Shown: positions 33,705 to 46,864, counted from the first letter of the stretch. The stretch is 64,000 nt of DNA from Galeruca laticollis (GCA_963921935.1 OY998175.1:160020809-160084808); one strand, 5' to 3'. Notes: generated by a model not told the origin, from the sequence alone. Translations and numbers: made by a program.

Positions 33705-34205
33705 TAGGACGGGGCTGGAGAAATGATCCATATTCTACTAAATTTGATTTGAGGCGGACACCGTCACGTAACTATAGTTTTTACATGGAGGGTTTTCGAT
33801 TTCTTTATCTGATAAGTTTAGAAGGGGAAAGCTTTATTGAAGGCGCCGCCGAAGGCTAAAAAATCTAGTGCCACTCACAAAAGCATTCTTTCAAGTTCAA
33901 GAAATAATGTATTGTTTTTTTTTTAATTCTTTGTTTGACTTAGCTACATCTAAAAGTATTTTTAAACATCGTTTTTCGTTTTGACCCCTTCTGCTGAAAT
34001 GGTTATAACCATGTGTGTTGATTTTGGAGCACCTATTTTAAAAAATGATAGATGATTGAAGCTTGAAGCATTTATTAAAACAGAAAATTATTCTTACAAG
34101 TTATTCACAATTGTTGACGAATCTACTTCTATTCCCAAATCCCGATGAACACTCATAAGCGCTAATCATATAAGCCGTTCGTCTCCCATTCTTAAATACG
34201 TTTTC
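33705..34205. other. Unassigned DNA
   Basis: No recognisable coding region or shared repeat was seen. There is a short GC-rich GGCGCCGCCGAAGGC stretch near 33843. Confidence 0.45.
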
Positions 34206-34210
34206 AGCCT

Positions 34211-35255
34211 AGTGTTTTAAATGAAACTCACGGTTTCTAGTTAATTCCACAATATAATAAAAGTTATTGAAAATTCTAAAAAATTGACAATTGTTTCGAT
34301 AAATCAATATCATCGTCAGAATGACAGAAGTTACATTTTATTTGATGCCTACCTGATGTTTAGTAGTTATTTTTGGCTAGACCAAGAAGTGACCTAACTT
34401 GTGATTGACTTAATATATGTTTATAGAAAAAAGAAGAAGATGTGATATTACAAATATTGAAGCTTAGATATTATTAGCCCTATCGTGATATCCTGGATAT
34501 CATTTTTCCAATTAAGATCAGTATAACTGTGCAATGATATAGAAAACCAGGAAAACTATATCTGCTGATCTTTACAATTATCACTTAAGAAGACAGTTTA
34601 TTAGTGGAGAACTCCCTAGATTTAACTTGTCATTGACAACTTCATATTGTGGGTTTCTTAAATGTCTTCTAATTTCCAATTCTTCAAGGAAATCCAGTTC
34701 TTGTTTCTTTTCACAAATATGCAGCACTTCTAGTTTTGTGTTAGGTGTCAATGAATGATTGGTGTCAAGTAGATGTTTTGCGTAGTGGGATTTATCTGGT
34801 TGTTTTAACCTGTATGCTCGTAAGTGTTCACTGTATCGGATTTCAAAATTCCTAAGGGTCTGACCCAAATAGACAGCGTTACATTCTGGACATTTGAGTT
34901 TATATATACCTGACTTCTTTAATAGTGGTATTTTTGTTTTTACATTTAACAATTCTGTACTAACGTTACTTTCTGTTTTAAAAAAAAAAGTTGTATTCGT
35001 TGCTGAAGATATTATCTTTGAAATATTATTAAAAATATTTCCTGCATATGTGATGGTTTTATAAGTTTTTATTTCATCAGCTTGTTTAGGAAATATTAGT
35101 TGTAATGCCACTTTCTCCTTTTTTTTTTACTAATTAGCTTATTATCTCTCTATCAAAATTACATTTGTTCATAGGAACTGAAAAAGCTCTATGTATCATT
35201 GAATTATATGCCGCTAGTCTGTGTGACATAGGGTGATTGGAATTGTCACATCAGT
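34211..35255 (-). pseudogene. Penelope-like element, 5'-truncated (RT tail plus GIY-YIG)
   Basis: The minus-strand RT tail near 35245-35150 reads HPMSHRLAAYNSMIHRAFSV. After a short disruption a 176-codon frame (35111-34581) contains the endonuclease: SGIYKLKCPECNAVYLGQTL, EIRYSEHLRAYRLKQPDKSH, AKHLLDTNHSLTPNTKLEVL and FLEELEIRRHL, ending SSPLINCLLK. The cysteine pair CPEC after the GIY strand is typical of Penelope. The non-coding 3' flank down to 34211 contains AATGAAACTCACGGTTTCTA, shared with the fragment at 6422. This is a different family from the Penelope copy at 30.9-32.9 kb. Confidence 0.8.
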
Positions 35256-35270
35256 CTGTGTTGGTTTTCA

Positions 35271-36362
35271 TTACGTTTTCAGCCGTTTAAGTGTAGACAA
35301 ATTACGTTCAGGCGTAGCAGTTGAAACTGGAAGTTTTGCCAAGATTTGAAGAAGCTTCTTAATCGTTGGGAAAAAAATTTCATCACATCGATCCATGGCT
35401 TTTAAGGCAGTAGAGGGGCTTTTCTTGATCGTACTGGTGGTTGTGCCAAAGCTCATACTCGCCACAACTTTCTTTTCAGCTTCACTAAGAAATATTTCCT
35501 TAAAACTATCATTGAAACGAGGAACTGACTATTTTCTATCGCGACTTGCAACTGGTAAGCTTGGGTTGCAACTTTCCTTCCATGCTGTTGAAGAGCTTGA
35601 AGTGCTGCAAGTACTACATGATACGTCTCAACAAACCTTTCGACGGCTGTGTGTTTTTCCGTCCAGCGTGTCTCGCAAAGCGAGATAAGCGTTGAATGAG
35701 GCGTACCAATCTCGTCCGCAGTCTTTTTTAGAAGGTCATCTCGTAGTGCAGATTGTCGAAAAAAGTTAATAATACTTTTATTAGTTCCGATGCAGTTTCG
35801 AATTGCAGGAATCTCGCCTGAATAAGCCAAAACTAAGTGTATGAACTACACAATGTACGAACTGTGCTCGGGGATATTTGTCCATAATCAATGTTCTCAT
35901 TACAGCTGCCGCCCCATCATAGCCCGGACCATCTAAATTCTCCAAATCTAATCTAAACGACTTACGTGTTTCCATGATGGTCGAAGCTAAAACTGATGCT
36001 CTAACATCATGTACGTGGACAAATGCAACGAATTCCTCTCGACTGAGAGCCTTTCCAGAAGAGCAGTCGACATAGCGAAGGCAAAGTGATAGATGTTCAT
36101 AACGCGATACGTCTTGCGTTTCGTCGGCAAGTGCAGCAAAGAAGCCTGACTGTCTAATTCTATTAATTTACTTTTGAATGGCATTTCCACACAATAGAAA
36201 GATTTCATTAGCACTCAGCCGCTGTCTATTTTCTTCGGCAATTTTCTTATTTTTCACATCAAATGATTCTACAACGTCACGGGATTGGCCTTGGCAAAAC
36301 AAGTAACGTATTATACAAAGTTCCTGGTAATGATTTTGTTGTTTATATAGGACAAACATCAC
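35271..36362 (-). pseudogene. ZMYM1-like / hAT-related transposase relic
   Basis: Minus-strand pieces follow in order with frameshifts. DVKNKKIAEENRQRLSANEI comes first, then SGFFAALADETQDVSRYEHL (the ADET.D motif with catalytic-type acidic residues) and SLCLRYVDCSSGKALSREEF. Next are NLDGPGYDGAAAVMRTLI and YPRAQFVHCVVHTLSF, with GYDGAA and HCVVH typical of this family. TLISLCETRWTEKHTAVERF follows, and the C-terminal LPVSTATPERNLSTLKRLKT is the hAT dimerisation block. Proteins of this type are named zinc finger MYM-type 1-like and derive from hAT-like transposons. At least three frameshifts make the copy inactive. Neither the N-terminal zinc finger nor terminal repeats were found. Confidence 0.8.
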
Positions 36363-36677
36363 AATATTTAGAAAACATATTAAAAAGAAATCAATATGAT
36401 AAAAGTAATATAATTTGATAAAGTTGAATTAGGGTCTATATGCATAAAAATGAGAAAATTATTAATGATAAATTAACTCCAATGTTAAAATGTCATATAC
36501 CTGGAAATGTTATTGTCACTTTGCCATCGATAAAAAAGGTGCATCCTTTTTTATCGCGATAAAAACTTCTCTTCCTCAATATCTAGTAAGCGGACGTCAC
36601 TTTTACACAATGACAATGAGTCGCAATTATTGTTGTTGTTCATCCATATATTCTGTCGTTAATTTATCTTGCCAAAA

Positions 36678-36889
36678 AACACTCGAGCTTTTCTTTTATT
36701 AGATAAATTCCTCTTTGACTCAAAGTTTTGCCAATCACTAAATTTGCTCGAAAAACTGACATTAGATAAAATCGCTCCACCTTCGGTGTCGCGATTTTAT
36801 CATGTCAGTTTTTCTCGTAAAATTAGTGATTGGCAAAACTGTTTCGTTGCAAAGAGAAATTTATCCGATAAAAAAAAAGCTCTTGTGTT
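36678..36889. repeat. Large hairpin H5, arms about 100 bp
   Basis: Blocks pair in order: AAACACTCGAGCTTTT with AAAAGCTCTTGTGTTT, TTAGATAAATTCCTCTTTG with CAAAGAGAAATTTATCCGA, GTTTTGCCAATCACTAA with TTAGTGATTGGCAAAAC, and CGAAAAACTGACAT with ATGTCAGTTTTTCTCG. The apex is CGCTCCACCTTCGGTGTCGCG. A smaller hairpin precedes it at about 36530 (GATAAAAAAGG ... CCTTTTTTATC). Confidence 0.75.
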
Positions 36890-37518
36890 TTTACTGTTGA
36901 TAAAAAAGCAATTTGAGAAAAATATATGGTTCTGTTTTATAAATTCCATGTATATCTATGAATAATTTAAATTGTTAATTGTTTCTTCATCGTATATTAA
37001 AACTTGAAGTTAAACAATTAAAAATAAACGGTTTTAAAAAGTAAAACTCACTATTCCACACTTAAGTATACACTCCAGAGGCTCTATTGTGCTAACAAAC
37101 CGAAATTTCTCCAAAAATTACCAAAAATGTGGTACTTCAGGTACCATAGTACCCGTTGTACTAGCTCTGGTGTGCTGAAAATCAATAGGGTTCATCTGTG
37201 GCATGCCCTGAACAATACCTAATCATAAAATTGGTGACTTTAGGTACTCCGGATACTGTATCGTGCTAACAAGACTTAATTACAAAAAGTGGCCGACGAC
37301 AACAACGACGACATACACAGAAAAAAACAAGATTTTTTTTAAAAACCTCCTTTTCGTATTTTTCCCAATGAAAAACGTAAGTAAAAATAGCTAAGAAATT
37401 GAAAATTTTAACTTTTTTCGGGGTAAGCCAATACTTTTGTAGCATCGTAGGTAAGGTTGGCCGAAAAGTCACAAATAGTTTTTATATGAGAGATTGTGTT
37501 CTGATATTCTTGAAGTAA

Positions 37519-37521
<3 letters not shown>

Positions 37522-37571
<50 letters not shown>
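37522..37571. repeat. (TA)n microsatellite
   Basis: Pure AT dinucleotide run inside the spacer of the fold-back element copy B. Confidence 0.95.
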
Positions 37572-37573
<2 letters not shown>

Positions 37574-38139
37574 AATTATTTTTTGATAGAAGTCATAATT
37601 GTGCCGAAAGGACAAAAAACACATTTCTACAAAAAAAATTGTTATTCATTGAATAAGATCTAAAATCAAGAAAATTTATCCAATAAAATAACGATCAATT
37701 GGAGTGACATTGTCCAATTTTAAAATTCAAGTTGATAATTTTCATATAACTAATTTGCTGATATCCTACATTAAATTTGTACTTTTTGAAGGTGGTTTAA
37801 ATGTGATTTATTTAGTTACTTTTCCGCCAGATACTATCTAATATGCGAAAAAAGTATTGGTTTACCCCAAAAAAAGTTGGAATTTTGAAATATGTCGTCG
37901 TTGACCACTTTTCGTAACATGTCTTGTTAGCACGATACAGTCTCTGGACTACAACAAGTCACAAATTTTATGATTGAATATTGTATAGGACATCTCACAG
38001 ATGAACCCAATTGGTTTTCAGCTCACCAGAGCTAGTACAACGGGTGTTATGGTACTTAGAGAACCACATTTTTGTCGTTTTTGGAAAAAATTTGGCACGA
38101 TACGCCTCCGGAGTGTATACAAGTGACCAATTTTATGTT

Positions 38140-40917
38140 TTTTTATTGAAATTAATGTGTGCCGGCTTCAGAGGCCATTGACATAGTTACAGTATAAATA
38201 TTACATAGTTGAGTAATTTATTGCATAAAATAAATAGTTACATTGTTGATTTATTACATTTTCGTACTGAAATTAATGTCTTTTAAGTAGTTTATAACAT
38301 TATATATTTGGTCCGGAGAATTCAGAATTTCTGGTAGGGTGTTCAAAAGTCCTAATTGTCTTCTTCTTTCTGAGTGTTGCTGGCAATCAGTGATGATATG
38401 TTTGGCGGAAAGAATGGTGTTGTTGCAATGATGACATAAAGGAGGAGGTTGTGAAATCATTAGATGGGTATTTGTAACATTGGCGTGTCCAATTCGTAGT
38501 CTTTTGATAATTATTTTATATCTTCTTGGTAATGAGGGGAGGTAGAATGGCTTGACAGATTGGCGGATCTCACGCAATTTCGAAGGGATTCTGTTCCAGT
38601 GCTCTTGCTATAATGAGTAGGTGCTGTTTTTAAAGAAGTTTTTTAAATCTTAGTACAGCTGAACTTTTTCTACTGGAAGATTGGATATTGCTGCTTCTTT
38701 TGCTTTGCGGTCTGCCAATTCGTTGCCGGCAATTTCGACATGAGATGCAACCCAAATTAGTGTGACGATTACACCTTTATGATAGAGTTGTTGGTATCGT
38801 TCGTGTATTGCTTGCACGAGGGGGTGAGAGCTGTAAATATATTTAATTGAGGAAAGGGAATCGGTGCATATAGCGACTTTTTCTGTAGCTTGGGTTATAG
38901 AATGGAAGGCTTGAAATAAAGCAAGTAGTTCTCCACTGGATTTTGATGAAAATAAATGTGTAAAGACAGTTGTTTGGGAGAGGGTAACTGGGCACCCTAC
39001 GCCATTATTGATTTTGGAGGCATCAGTGTACAGTACTTTATCGAATTTGGAGTTATGCAAAAGATTCATAAAGCTTTGTGTTATAAGTTTGTTGGGAGTA
39101 TCATGTTTTGAGTGGTAGCTTAAACTTAGGTTAATTATGGGTAAAGTTTTGTTCCAAGGGGGAGTGAAGGAATGAGTATTGGATGTGGTTTGTTTAAGGT
39201 CTACATCTGAAATTAGTGATCGCAAGATATGGTTGATTGGTGTGTTACGGTTTATAATCCTTTTGTGTATAACTACATAGGATAGATTTTCTGGAGCAGT
39301 GTGACAGAAGAAGTTGTGGTTTTCTTAGCCAGAGAGGAGGTTCGTTGGCTTCACAGCAAAGACTTTCAATTGAACTTGATCGGAAAGCTCCTAAAGAGGT
39401 TCGTAGAGCTGAATTTTGTACACTGTTTAGAGGTCTTAAATTTGTTTTAGTAGCCGACATGTAGAGAATGCTGCCGTAGTTCAGTATAGAGCGAATGAGT
39501 GATCTATAGATCTTTAATAATATCTCGTCCTCAGCTCCCCAATGATTGTACGATAGGCTTCTTAGGATGTTGATTATACCTAGACAATTGTCTTTGAGTT
39601 GTTTGATGTGTCCTTTCCAGCTAAGCCTCTTATCAAATAGCATTCCTAGAATCACGACTTGGTCAAAAGTGGGAATTACGATATTATTTAATGTTCTGGA
39701 GTGTTCTGATTATTTCTTCTTCTGGAGAACTTAATAGTTTTAGACTTTGCAGCCGAAAAATGGAGACCTTTTCTGATAAACCATTCGTAAGGATCGTTAA
39801 CAGTTTTTTGCAGTATATTGGTTGTAGTAACTGTATTGCCCCCTTAGCAGAAGATAAATAGGTCATCAGCGTATAAAGCAGAAACTACCGGTGGTTGAAT
39901 TATTTTACATATACCATTGATGGAAAGGATGAACAGTGTTAGGCTGAGCACTGAGCCTTAAGGTACACCATTCTCCTGCAAAAATGTGTTAGATATCTTT
40001 CCGTTAGCTATTGCTCTGAAATGTCGATCTGTTAAAAAGTTTCCTTTAATATGAAGATCATCTAAAGTTTGGAATATAAGTGAGCGAGGAAGGGAATCAA
40101 ATGCACTTTCTGTGTCATATACTGCTGCAATGACTTCTTGGTTCTCATTAAAAACATTTATGTCAGTCTGAAGTACTAGTAAATTGTTTACTGTGCTTCG
40201 CTCAGGTCTAAATCCAGATTGAGAAGAAGAGATAATATTATGTTTTTCAAGATACCACATAAGTCTGTTTTTAACCATTTTCTCCATTAGTTTGCACATG
40301 GTGCATGTTAATGCGATAGGCCTATAGGGTTTTTTATGAGGGAGATAGTTATTAATTACCACATTTCAGGAAAGTCTCTTTTGGTCCAGATCGAATTATA
40401 TAGTTCTAATAGTTTATAGAGGCTATTACTAGATAGTTTTTTGAGGAATGTGGAAGGTATATCGTTAGGTTCTGCTGCTGAGGTTTTAGTGGATGAAAGA
40501 GCTACAGAGAGTTCTTGAAACGAAAAAAGAGAGTTTAAGAGATTACTATCGTGGCTGATGTCAGGAGATAGGGGATGACTGGGAATGTTTGGTTTGTGAG
40601 GATTAACTTGAATCGTATTTTTTTATATATATTGAAAGGAAGAGACCAGAATATCAGTTATTTCTTGGCTGTCTGTAATAATACAATCTTGTTGAGATCC
40701 TTTTCCCTTGTATTTGCCGAATCTTGTTATGAAGGAAACATATTTATTCCAACTGTCTTTTTTACTTTGTTTTATTCTTTTGGCTCTGGCTCTTATTTTT
40801 TTGAACTCAATGAAGTCATATTCGTTCCTCGTTCTTCTATATCTGTTTAAGTCCTTTTTACTTTCTAGAATCACAGATTTGCAGTTCACATTCTACCAGG
40901 GAACAATTTTTCGAGGG
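38140..40917 (-). pseudogene. Non-LTR retrotransposon with RNase H (I-like), 5'-truncated
   Basis: On the minus strand the element starts within the EN-RT linker (near 40890, VNCKSVILESKKDLNRYRRT). It continues with RT motifs YRPIALTCTMCKLMEKMV, SQSGFRPERSTVNNLLV, YDTESAFDSL (catalytic D) and LYADDLFIFC, then a thumb region (MLFDKRLSWKGHIKQL, SILNYGSILYMSA). An RNase H domain spans 39120-38700: VLYTDASK, SSGELLALFQAF, AICTDSLSSIK and WVASHVEIAGNELADRKAKE supply the D-E-D-H/D set. A Cys-His tail (CHHCNNTILSAKHIITDC) follows. The 3' end at 38140 has AATAAAAAAA. Stops and shifts occur at about 39240, 39660 and 39950. An RNase H domain suggests an I-type rather than RTE clade. It is inserted in fold-back copy B. 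Confidence 0.85.
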
Positions 40918-41279
40918 TGGCATCTAATAGATGAACCCTATTGATTTTCCGCTCACTAGAGCCAGTACAACGGGTGCTATGGTACTTGAAGTACCACATT
41001 TTTGGAGAAATTTCGGGTTGTTAGCACAATATGGGCTCCGAAGTGTATACAAGTGACCTATTTTATAATTGAAAATTGTTCAGGTTGTCTCACAGATGAA
41101 TTCCATTGATATCCAGATATACATTTTTAGTCGTTTTTGGAAAAATATAGGTTCGTTAACACTATACAGCCTCAGAAGTGTATACAAGTGACCAATTTTA
41201 TGGTAGGATATTGTTCAGGGCGTGTTGAATATGCGGAAAAGTTAGTTTTAATCTTTAAAACCGTTTATTTTTTTCTTAT

Positions 41280-42745
41280 ATCATTACCCATATTAAAAAA
41301 TAAATAAAATATGAGTGGGCACAGTCACCTCGTGAAGTGGGGTCCACCAGATCTTTTCTTTGTATAACGAAGCTATAAATGAAATACGGGCTAAGCCACC
41401 TCTTCAGGGTGTTACAGGAGCCACAGTAAAGACAAATATTGTTAAAAAAATCGAATTTTATTTCCAAGATACAAAAAATAATGCAAATCTTGGACAAATA
41501 ATTCTGAAGTCTTGCAAAACATGAACAAAAAAGATAAATTATTAAAATAAAGAACAGTTCAACAAGAAATAAGTGCCAAAAAGAAGTCTATAAAGAACTA
41601 GGCGAAAAAATCCAAATTGTATCTGGATTTATTTAGTTTATTTTTATTATATCTCGTAACAATTGTAAACTGTATTATATTATGTATTTAATGGTTTGTA
41701 TATTTCCCATTACAAGACAAAATACTAAATCCACTGGCGCCCATATTATTTTAACACCACCTACGCTAACAAACTTGGAATCGTTAGGGTTGAGAACTAC
41801 CCCTACTGAGCTAGTAATTTTCTACTACCAAGGGCATTTAATAACAACGGTAATTTGCAAAAGAAAATAAATCCTCAAAATCGACAAATTTTATATGATA
41901 AAAGGGTAAAGTTAAACTGGAATTTCTTATTTAAAAACTTCGTTTGGTCTTGCTGCACCGGACAAAGATAAGGAATCTTTTCAACATGTTTTGAACCACG
42001 AAAAAATCATGATGCCCTAGGGATATAGAATTTTAGCAACATGAAATGGGACCATTATTACATTTGGTTAAACAGTTACCCTAGCGATGATACAGATAAA
42101 GGGAAAACGTTTTGCGGGCGACGGTTTTCAATTTTTTATCTCATCATATCTCACATTCGATAGTTGGATGTCCGCCCACGCGGGGTTATCGACTATACAT
42201 AATCTTCATGTATATTTATAGAGAGCGTCCGTGCTGTTGGAGAGGTAAAAGGGGTCAGGTTTTGCACATTGTAGATAGAACGAACATGATATATCTTGTC
42301 GATTTATGAAAGAATTCAAGTGCTCAGTAACATGGAACTAAAAGGATTTATGTCCGTTATCAAGCTTTATGTCAAATATCTTATCAACTTCGGCTGAAAT
42401 CTCATCTATAGCTATGTTTTTATATATATACACGGTGTAACAATAAGATAAGTCATCAATTGAATCAAATATTCTGGGATCAAAATTAAATTATCTTAGT
42501 ATAGTTTATCCGGTCCTAATTGAAATGCATTTATAGAGCATAGGCGGAGGTAGAGGTGTTTGCTAATAAGAAAATGTTACTCGGATCATTATTGTACATA
42601 CGTGTGATTATATTGGATTAGATGCTTGTTTTACCACTGTTTCGTATGTTTTGGACATTGTTTTTCGGATTTTATAATAGATTTAAGTGTTAGATTTAGT
42701 TTGAGACAATATTTCGTCGTCAATATTGCTCAGTACCGCGGTGCA
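41280..42745. other. Unassigned DNA between fold-back copies
   Basis: No recognised domains. The open frames at 41276-41497 (minus) and 41682-41870 (plus) have no motifs I know and no convincing splice context. Confidence 0.45.
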
Positions 42746-42752
42746 AATCGAT

Positions 42753-44583
42753 AAAAAATAAACGTTTTTAAAGATTAAAACTAACTTTTCCGCATCTGTG
42801 GCCCTGAACAATATTCTATCATAAAATTGTTACTTGTATACACTTTGGGGGATGTATCGTGCTAACAAACCGAAATTTCTCCAAAAATAACCAAAAATTT
42901 AGTATATCTGGAATTATAGGACCCGCTGTACTAGCTCTAGTCAACTGAAAATCAATACGGTACATCTTTGAGACACCTTGAACAATATTCAATCATAAAG
43001 TTGATCAATTGTATAGTCTCTGGAGGTTGTATCGTGCTAACAAAATGAAAATTCACCAAAAATGACAAAAATTTGGTACTTCAAGTACCATAGCACCCGC
43101 TGTACTGGCTTTAGTGAGCTGAATATCAATCGGGTTCATCTTTGAGACGCTCTGAATAATATCCAATCATAAAATTGGTCACTTGTATATACTCCTAAGG
43201 CTGTATCGTGCTAACAAACTGAAACTTCTCCAAAAATGACAAAAATACCGTACTTAAAGTACTGTAGCACCTGTTGTAATGGCTCTGGTGAGCTGAAAAT
43301 CAATAGGGTTCACCAGTGAGATGTCCTGAATAATATTCAATCATAAAATTTGTGACTTGTTGAACTCCGGAGGCTCTATCGTGCTAACAAACTGAAATTT
43401 CTCAAAAAATGATAAAATGTCGTACTTCAAGTACCATAGCACTCGTTGTACTGGCTCTGGTGAGCTGAAAATCAATGCGGTTCATCTGTGACATGTCCTT
43501 AAAAATATTCCATCATAAAATTGGTGACTTATTGCAGTCCGGAGGCATTATCGTGCTAACAAGACATGTTAGGAAAAGTGGCCGACGACAACGACGACGA
43601 TATACACACATGATTTTACTTGTCCGCCCAACCTTTCTATATGCGAGAAAAGTATTGGTTTACCCCAAAAAAAGTTGCAACTTTGAAATTTTTTTTGAGG
43701 TATTTTTACGTTTTCCATCAACAACAAAACGAAAAAACGGTTTTTAGAAAAAAAATCCTGTGTGTATGTCGTCGTCGTCGTTGTCTTGTTAGCACGATAC
43801 AGTCTTTGGAGTGCAATAAGTCAGCAATTTTATTATCGAAAATTGTTAAGGACATGTCACAGATGATCCCTATTGATTTTCAGTTTACCAGAGCCAGTAC
43901 AACGGGTGCTATGGTACTTGAAGTACGACATTTTGTCATTTTTTGAGAAATTTCAGTTTGTTAGCACGATACAGCCTCCGGAGTTCAAGAAGTCACCAAT
44001 TTTATTATTGAATATTATTCAGGGCATCTCACTGATTAACCCTATTGATTTTCAGCTCACCAGAGCCAATACAACAGGTGTTACAGTACTTTAAGTACGA
44101 TATTTTTGGGGAAGTTTCAGTTTGTTAGCACGATACACCGTCCGGAGTATATACAAGTGACCAATTTCATGATTGGATATCATTCAGAGCGTGTCAAAGA
44201 TGAACCCTATTGACATTTAGCTCACTAAAGCCAGGACAACGGGTGCTATGGTACTTGAAGTACCAAATTTTTATCATTTTTGGAGAATTTTCAGTTTGTT
44301 AGCACGATACAGCCTCCAGAGAGTATAAGATTGATCAATTTTATAATTGAATATTGTTCAAGGTGTCTCACAGATGTACCCTATTGACTTCAGGGGAATA
44401 GAGCTAGTACAGCGGGTCCTATAAATCCAGGAATGCTGAATTTTTGGTTATGTTTGGAGAAATTTCGGTTTGTTAGCACGATATATCCCCCGTAATGTAT
44501 ACAAGTAACAATTTTATAATAGAATATTGTTCAGGACCACAGATGCGGAAAAGTTAGTTTTAATCCTTAAAACCGTTTATTTT
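42753..44583. mobile_element. Fold-back element copy C, apparently complete
   Basis: About 1.8 kb. The left end, AAAAAATAAACGTTTTTAAAG, is mirrored by the right end, CTTAAAACCGTTTATTTTT. Each arm of about 850 bp holds about five units of roughly 172 bp, marked by GTTTGTTAGCACGATACAGC, CCAATTTTATAATTGAATAT and GCTCACCAGAGCCAGTACAA or their complements. The arms meet at a spacer (about 43610-43757) containing CTTGTCCGCCCAACCTTTCT and flanked by inverted GACGACAACGACGACGA tracts. There is no coding capacity. The layout matches fold-back transposons with internal tandem repeats. Confidence 0.85.
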
Positions 44584-44589
44584 TTCTAA

Positions 44590-46855
44590 AAACCGTTTTT
44601 TCGTGTTGTTGTTGATGGAAAACGTAAAAATAACTCGCATATTAGATATGTTGGGCGGAAAAGTAATAAAAACGACTTTATAAGAAATAAAGACGACTTT
44701 GATATTGTCTAAAAAAGTATCTTAATTATTTATATAAGAAAATATAACTCAAAAGGGTGTAAAACACTAAGCCACACTATGAACACCACATAAACAAACA
44801 ATTTTAACACGTCTACAGTAGTTTCGACTTGACAGTAAGCGCTGCGATCTTAATCTCGGATCCCAATAGCAACCCATTTATTAATAATAGTATATTATGA
44901 TATTAGGAGAATAATTTGAGATAAAACAAGAAAAGGAAACGAATTTTTCAATAAAGATAACAAGATTGAATCTTTAACTTACTTCACTGTATACCTTTTT
45001 GGTATCGTTGTCATGAATATGTACATTTAATGGACCAGGTACAAGCAATGGACTTTTAAAAGCAGTTCACTCTGGAAAAGTGGTAAATATATTGCAAAAA
45101 ATGGAGGATTCTTAAATTTTGCAAATCTTCATAACTGTACTTTTACTATAAATATTACAATTAAATAATACATACCATTGTGAATACTGCACTATATGTT
45201 TTGCGCGTACTATACATAGGTGCGAAAATGCTAGTTTTCTATTCTTATCCTACACATAAATGATTACATTCTAAAATGATGAAGAGGTGGAAAATATATT
45301 CACTGTACCGTTTAATGTTCTGAGATGAACAACTCATAGAGAATTGCATATCAGTTATTGAAAATAAAATTTTCGGTCTACCTTTCAATATTATGCAATA
45401 AACACCAATCCATAAAATGTTTATATAGGTATTTAGTTATATTTTCCCTTTAACATTTCAGGTACCAAATTTAGTGTAGTCTGTCTTTATTTTTGCGTAA
45501 CCTCTTCCGGTGTAGAATAGTCGCCGTCGAATTCGTCCATATTATATAACACACTGTATTCCATCTTAGTTTTAATGGCAACAAAATCCCAAAGCATTCA
45601 TTTGAAAGTGACAGCCGCGTCGTCATTTATATAGGGTGCTGTTGGTGACAATAAAACGCTCAGTTCATAGCACCAACAGCGCTCTTTTGCAGCTATGAAA
45701 AAGCAGAAACAAGTGCATAAATATATGACACTTGTGCTTTTTCTGTGACAGTGATATTACGAAGGCTGACAGTAAATTAGCAACAACAAATAACAGACAC
45801 ATTAATATTCAATGTCATAATTAAAACTAAATAATACAATGGTACATTTCCAGCAGATGATGTGCAAAAACTATCGGAATAAAAGATTTGCAAACCAAAG
45901 TTATGAAGAAACATAAAAATGAATTTGAAAGCCATAACTTCAGTTGGCTAGCCAAATTTTTATACAATATATTGTTATAGATTTTTTCCACTACTAGCTG
46001 TGAAGTTGACAATTATTGTGTCATCTAGCCAACTGAGAAGTTGAATTTCTCTATTAGTGGTTAATAATTTTTTCTATTGTTAACCTAGGTCAATAATGGA
46101 CAAATTCAAATGTTTTGAGAATACAGGGATAATAGCTTAACAAAAACTAGTACAACATAATTTCGTATACCCAGGAGATTGTGTTTAACATATTTACTGC
46201 TTGAAATTACCTAACAAGATAAAATTAATTCAATAAAACTGTCATTAGTTTAAAATTCGCGCTCAATCAAAAATGTCTGATGACATAAGGAGTGCGTTCA
46301 TAATATATGGGTGTGGTGAGGAGCGAAAACAGTGTCAGTGTCAGTCAGATGACGGAGTAAACGCCTAGGGAGAAATCAGTTTCAACGATTTGTAGATCGA
46401 CACTATCAAAATTTGACATTGAAATGTGCTGTTTATTTTCCGTTAATTTTAGAAAAACGAGGATCGAGGAATGTTTTTACCTTCAACATTATCACCAGTG
46501 GAATTTGACAATCTCTTGTTGAAACTGGTAGCTAACCTTGACCCACATAGACAAATAATATATTACTTTCTCTATGGTGAAGCATATGTTAAATGTTTTA
46601 TGAACGCTCACTTTGTACCCAAGTGTTGTGAACGCACTACCGCTGTAATTGTTCAAAGTTCAAAGTAAAACATAAACCACGTTTTGTGAAATTTTTGGAT
46701 GTGATCGTATAATTGGTTTCGTTAATTCGTTGCACTTAATATTCGTGATTATGAACTATAGGAATAATGGTATTCTATTGCTGTGTGATTAAATTATACC
46801 TACATGATTTTTATATTTTTCTATTTTTGATTTTTGTCTTAAATTTGGCTAGTAG
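44590..46855. other. Unassigned DNA with a 10 bp perfect hairpin
   Basis: No recognised coding region. At 45638-45680 GCTGTTGGTG and CACCAACAGC enclose a 23 bp loop, followed at about 45710 by a second weak hairpin (ACAAGTG ... CACTTGT). TAATAATAGTATATTATG at about 44885 looks like a lone left flank of the hairpin family. Confidence 0.4.
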
Positions 46856-46864
46856 TGGAAAAAA

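Larger units (their letters stand above)
37018..41275. mobile_element. Fold-back element copy B, split by a non-LTR insertion
   Basis: The left part (37018-38140) starts AAATAAACGGTTTT and carries the 172 bp-type units in both orientations around a spacer with TTTTTCGGGGTAAGCCAATA. The right part (40918-41275) continues units and ends TTTAAAACCGTTTATTTTTT. The interruption is the retrotransposon at 38140-40917. A (TA)n tract lies at 37522. Overall it has the same architecture as the intact copy at 42.75-44.58 kb. Confidence 0.75.

Noticed and set aside
43475..43946. Overlapping plus-strand open frames of 90-108 codons
   Set aside because: They lie entirely within the repeat units and spacer of the fold-back element and encode no recognisable domain.
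42753..44583. A CRISPR-like array because of evenly spaced repeats
   Set aside because: Units are about 172 bp, adjoin directly without unique spacers, invert in the middle and lie in a eukaryotic genome.
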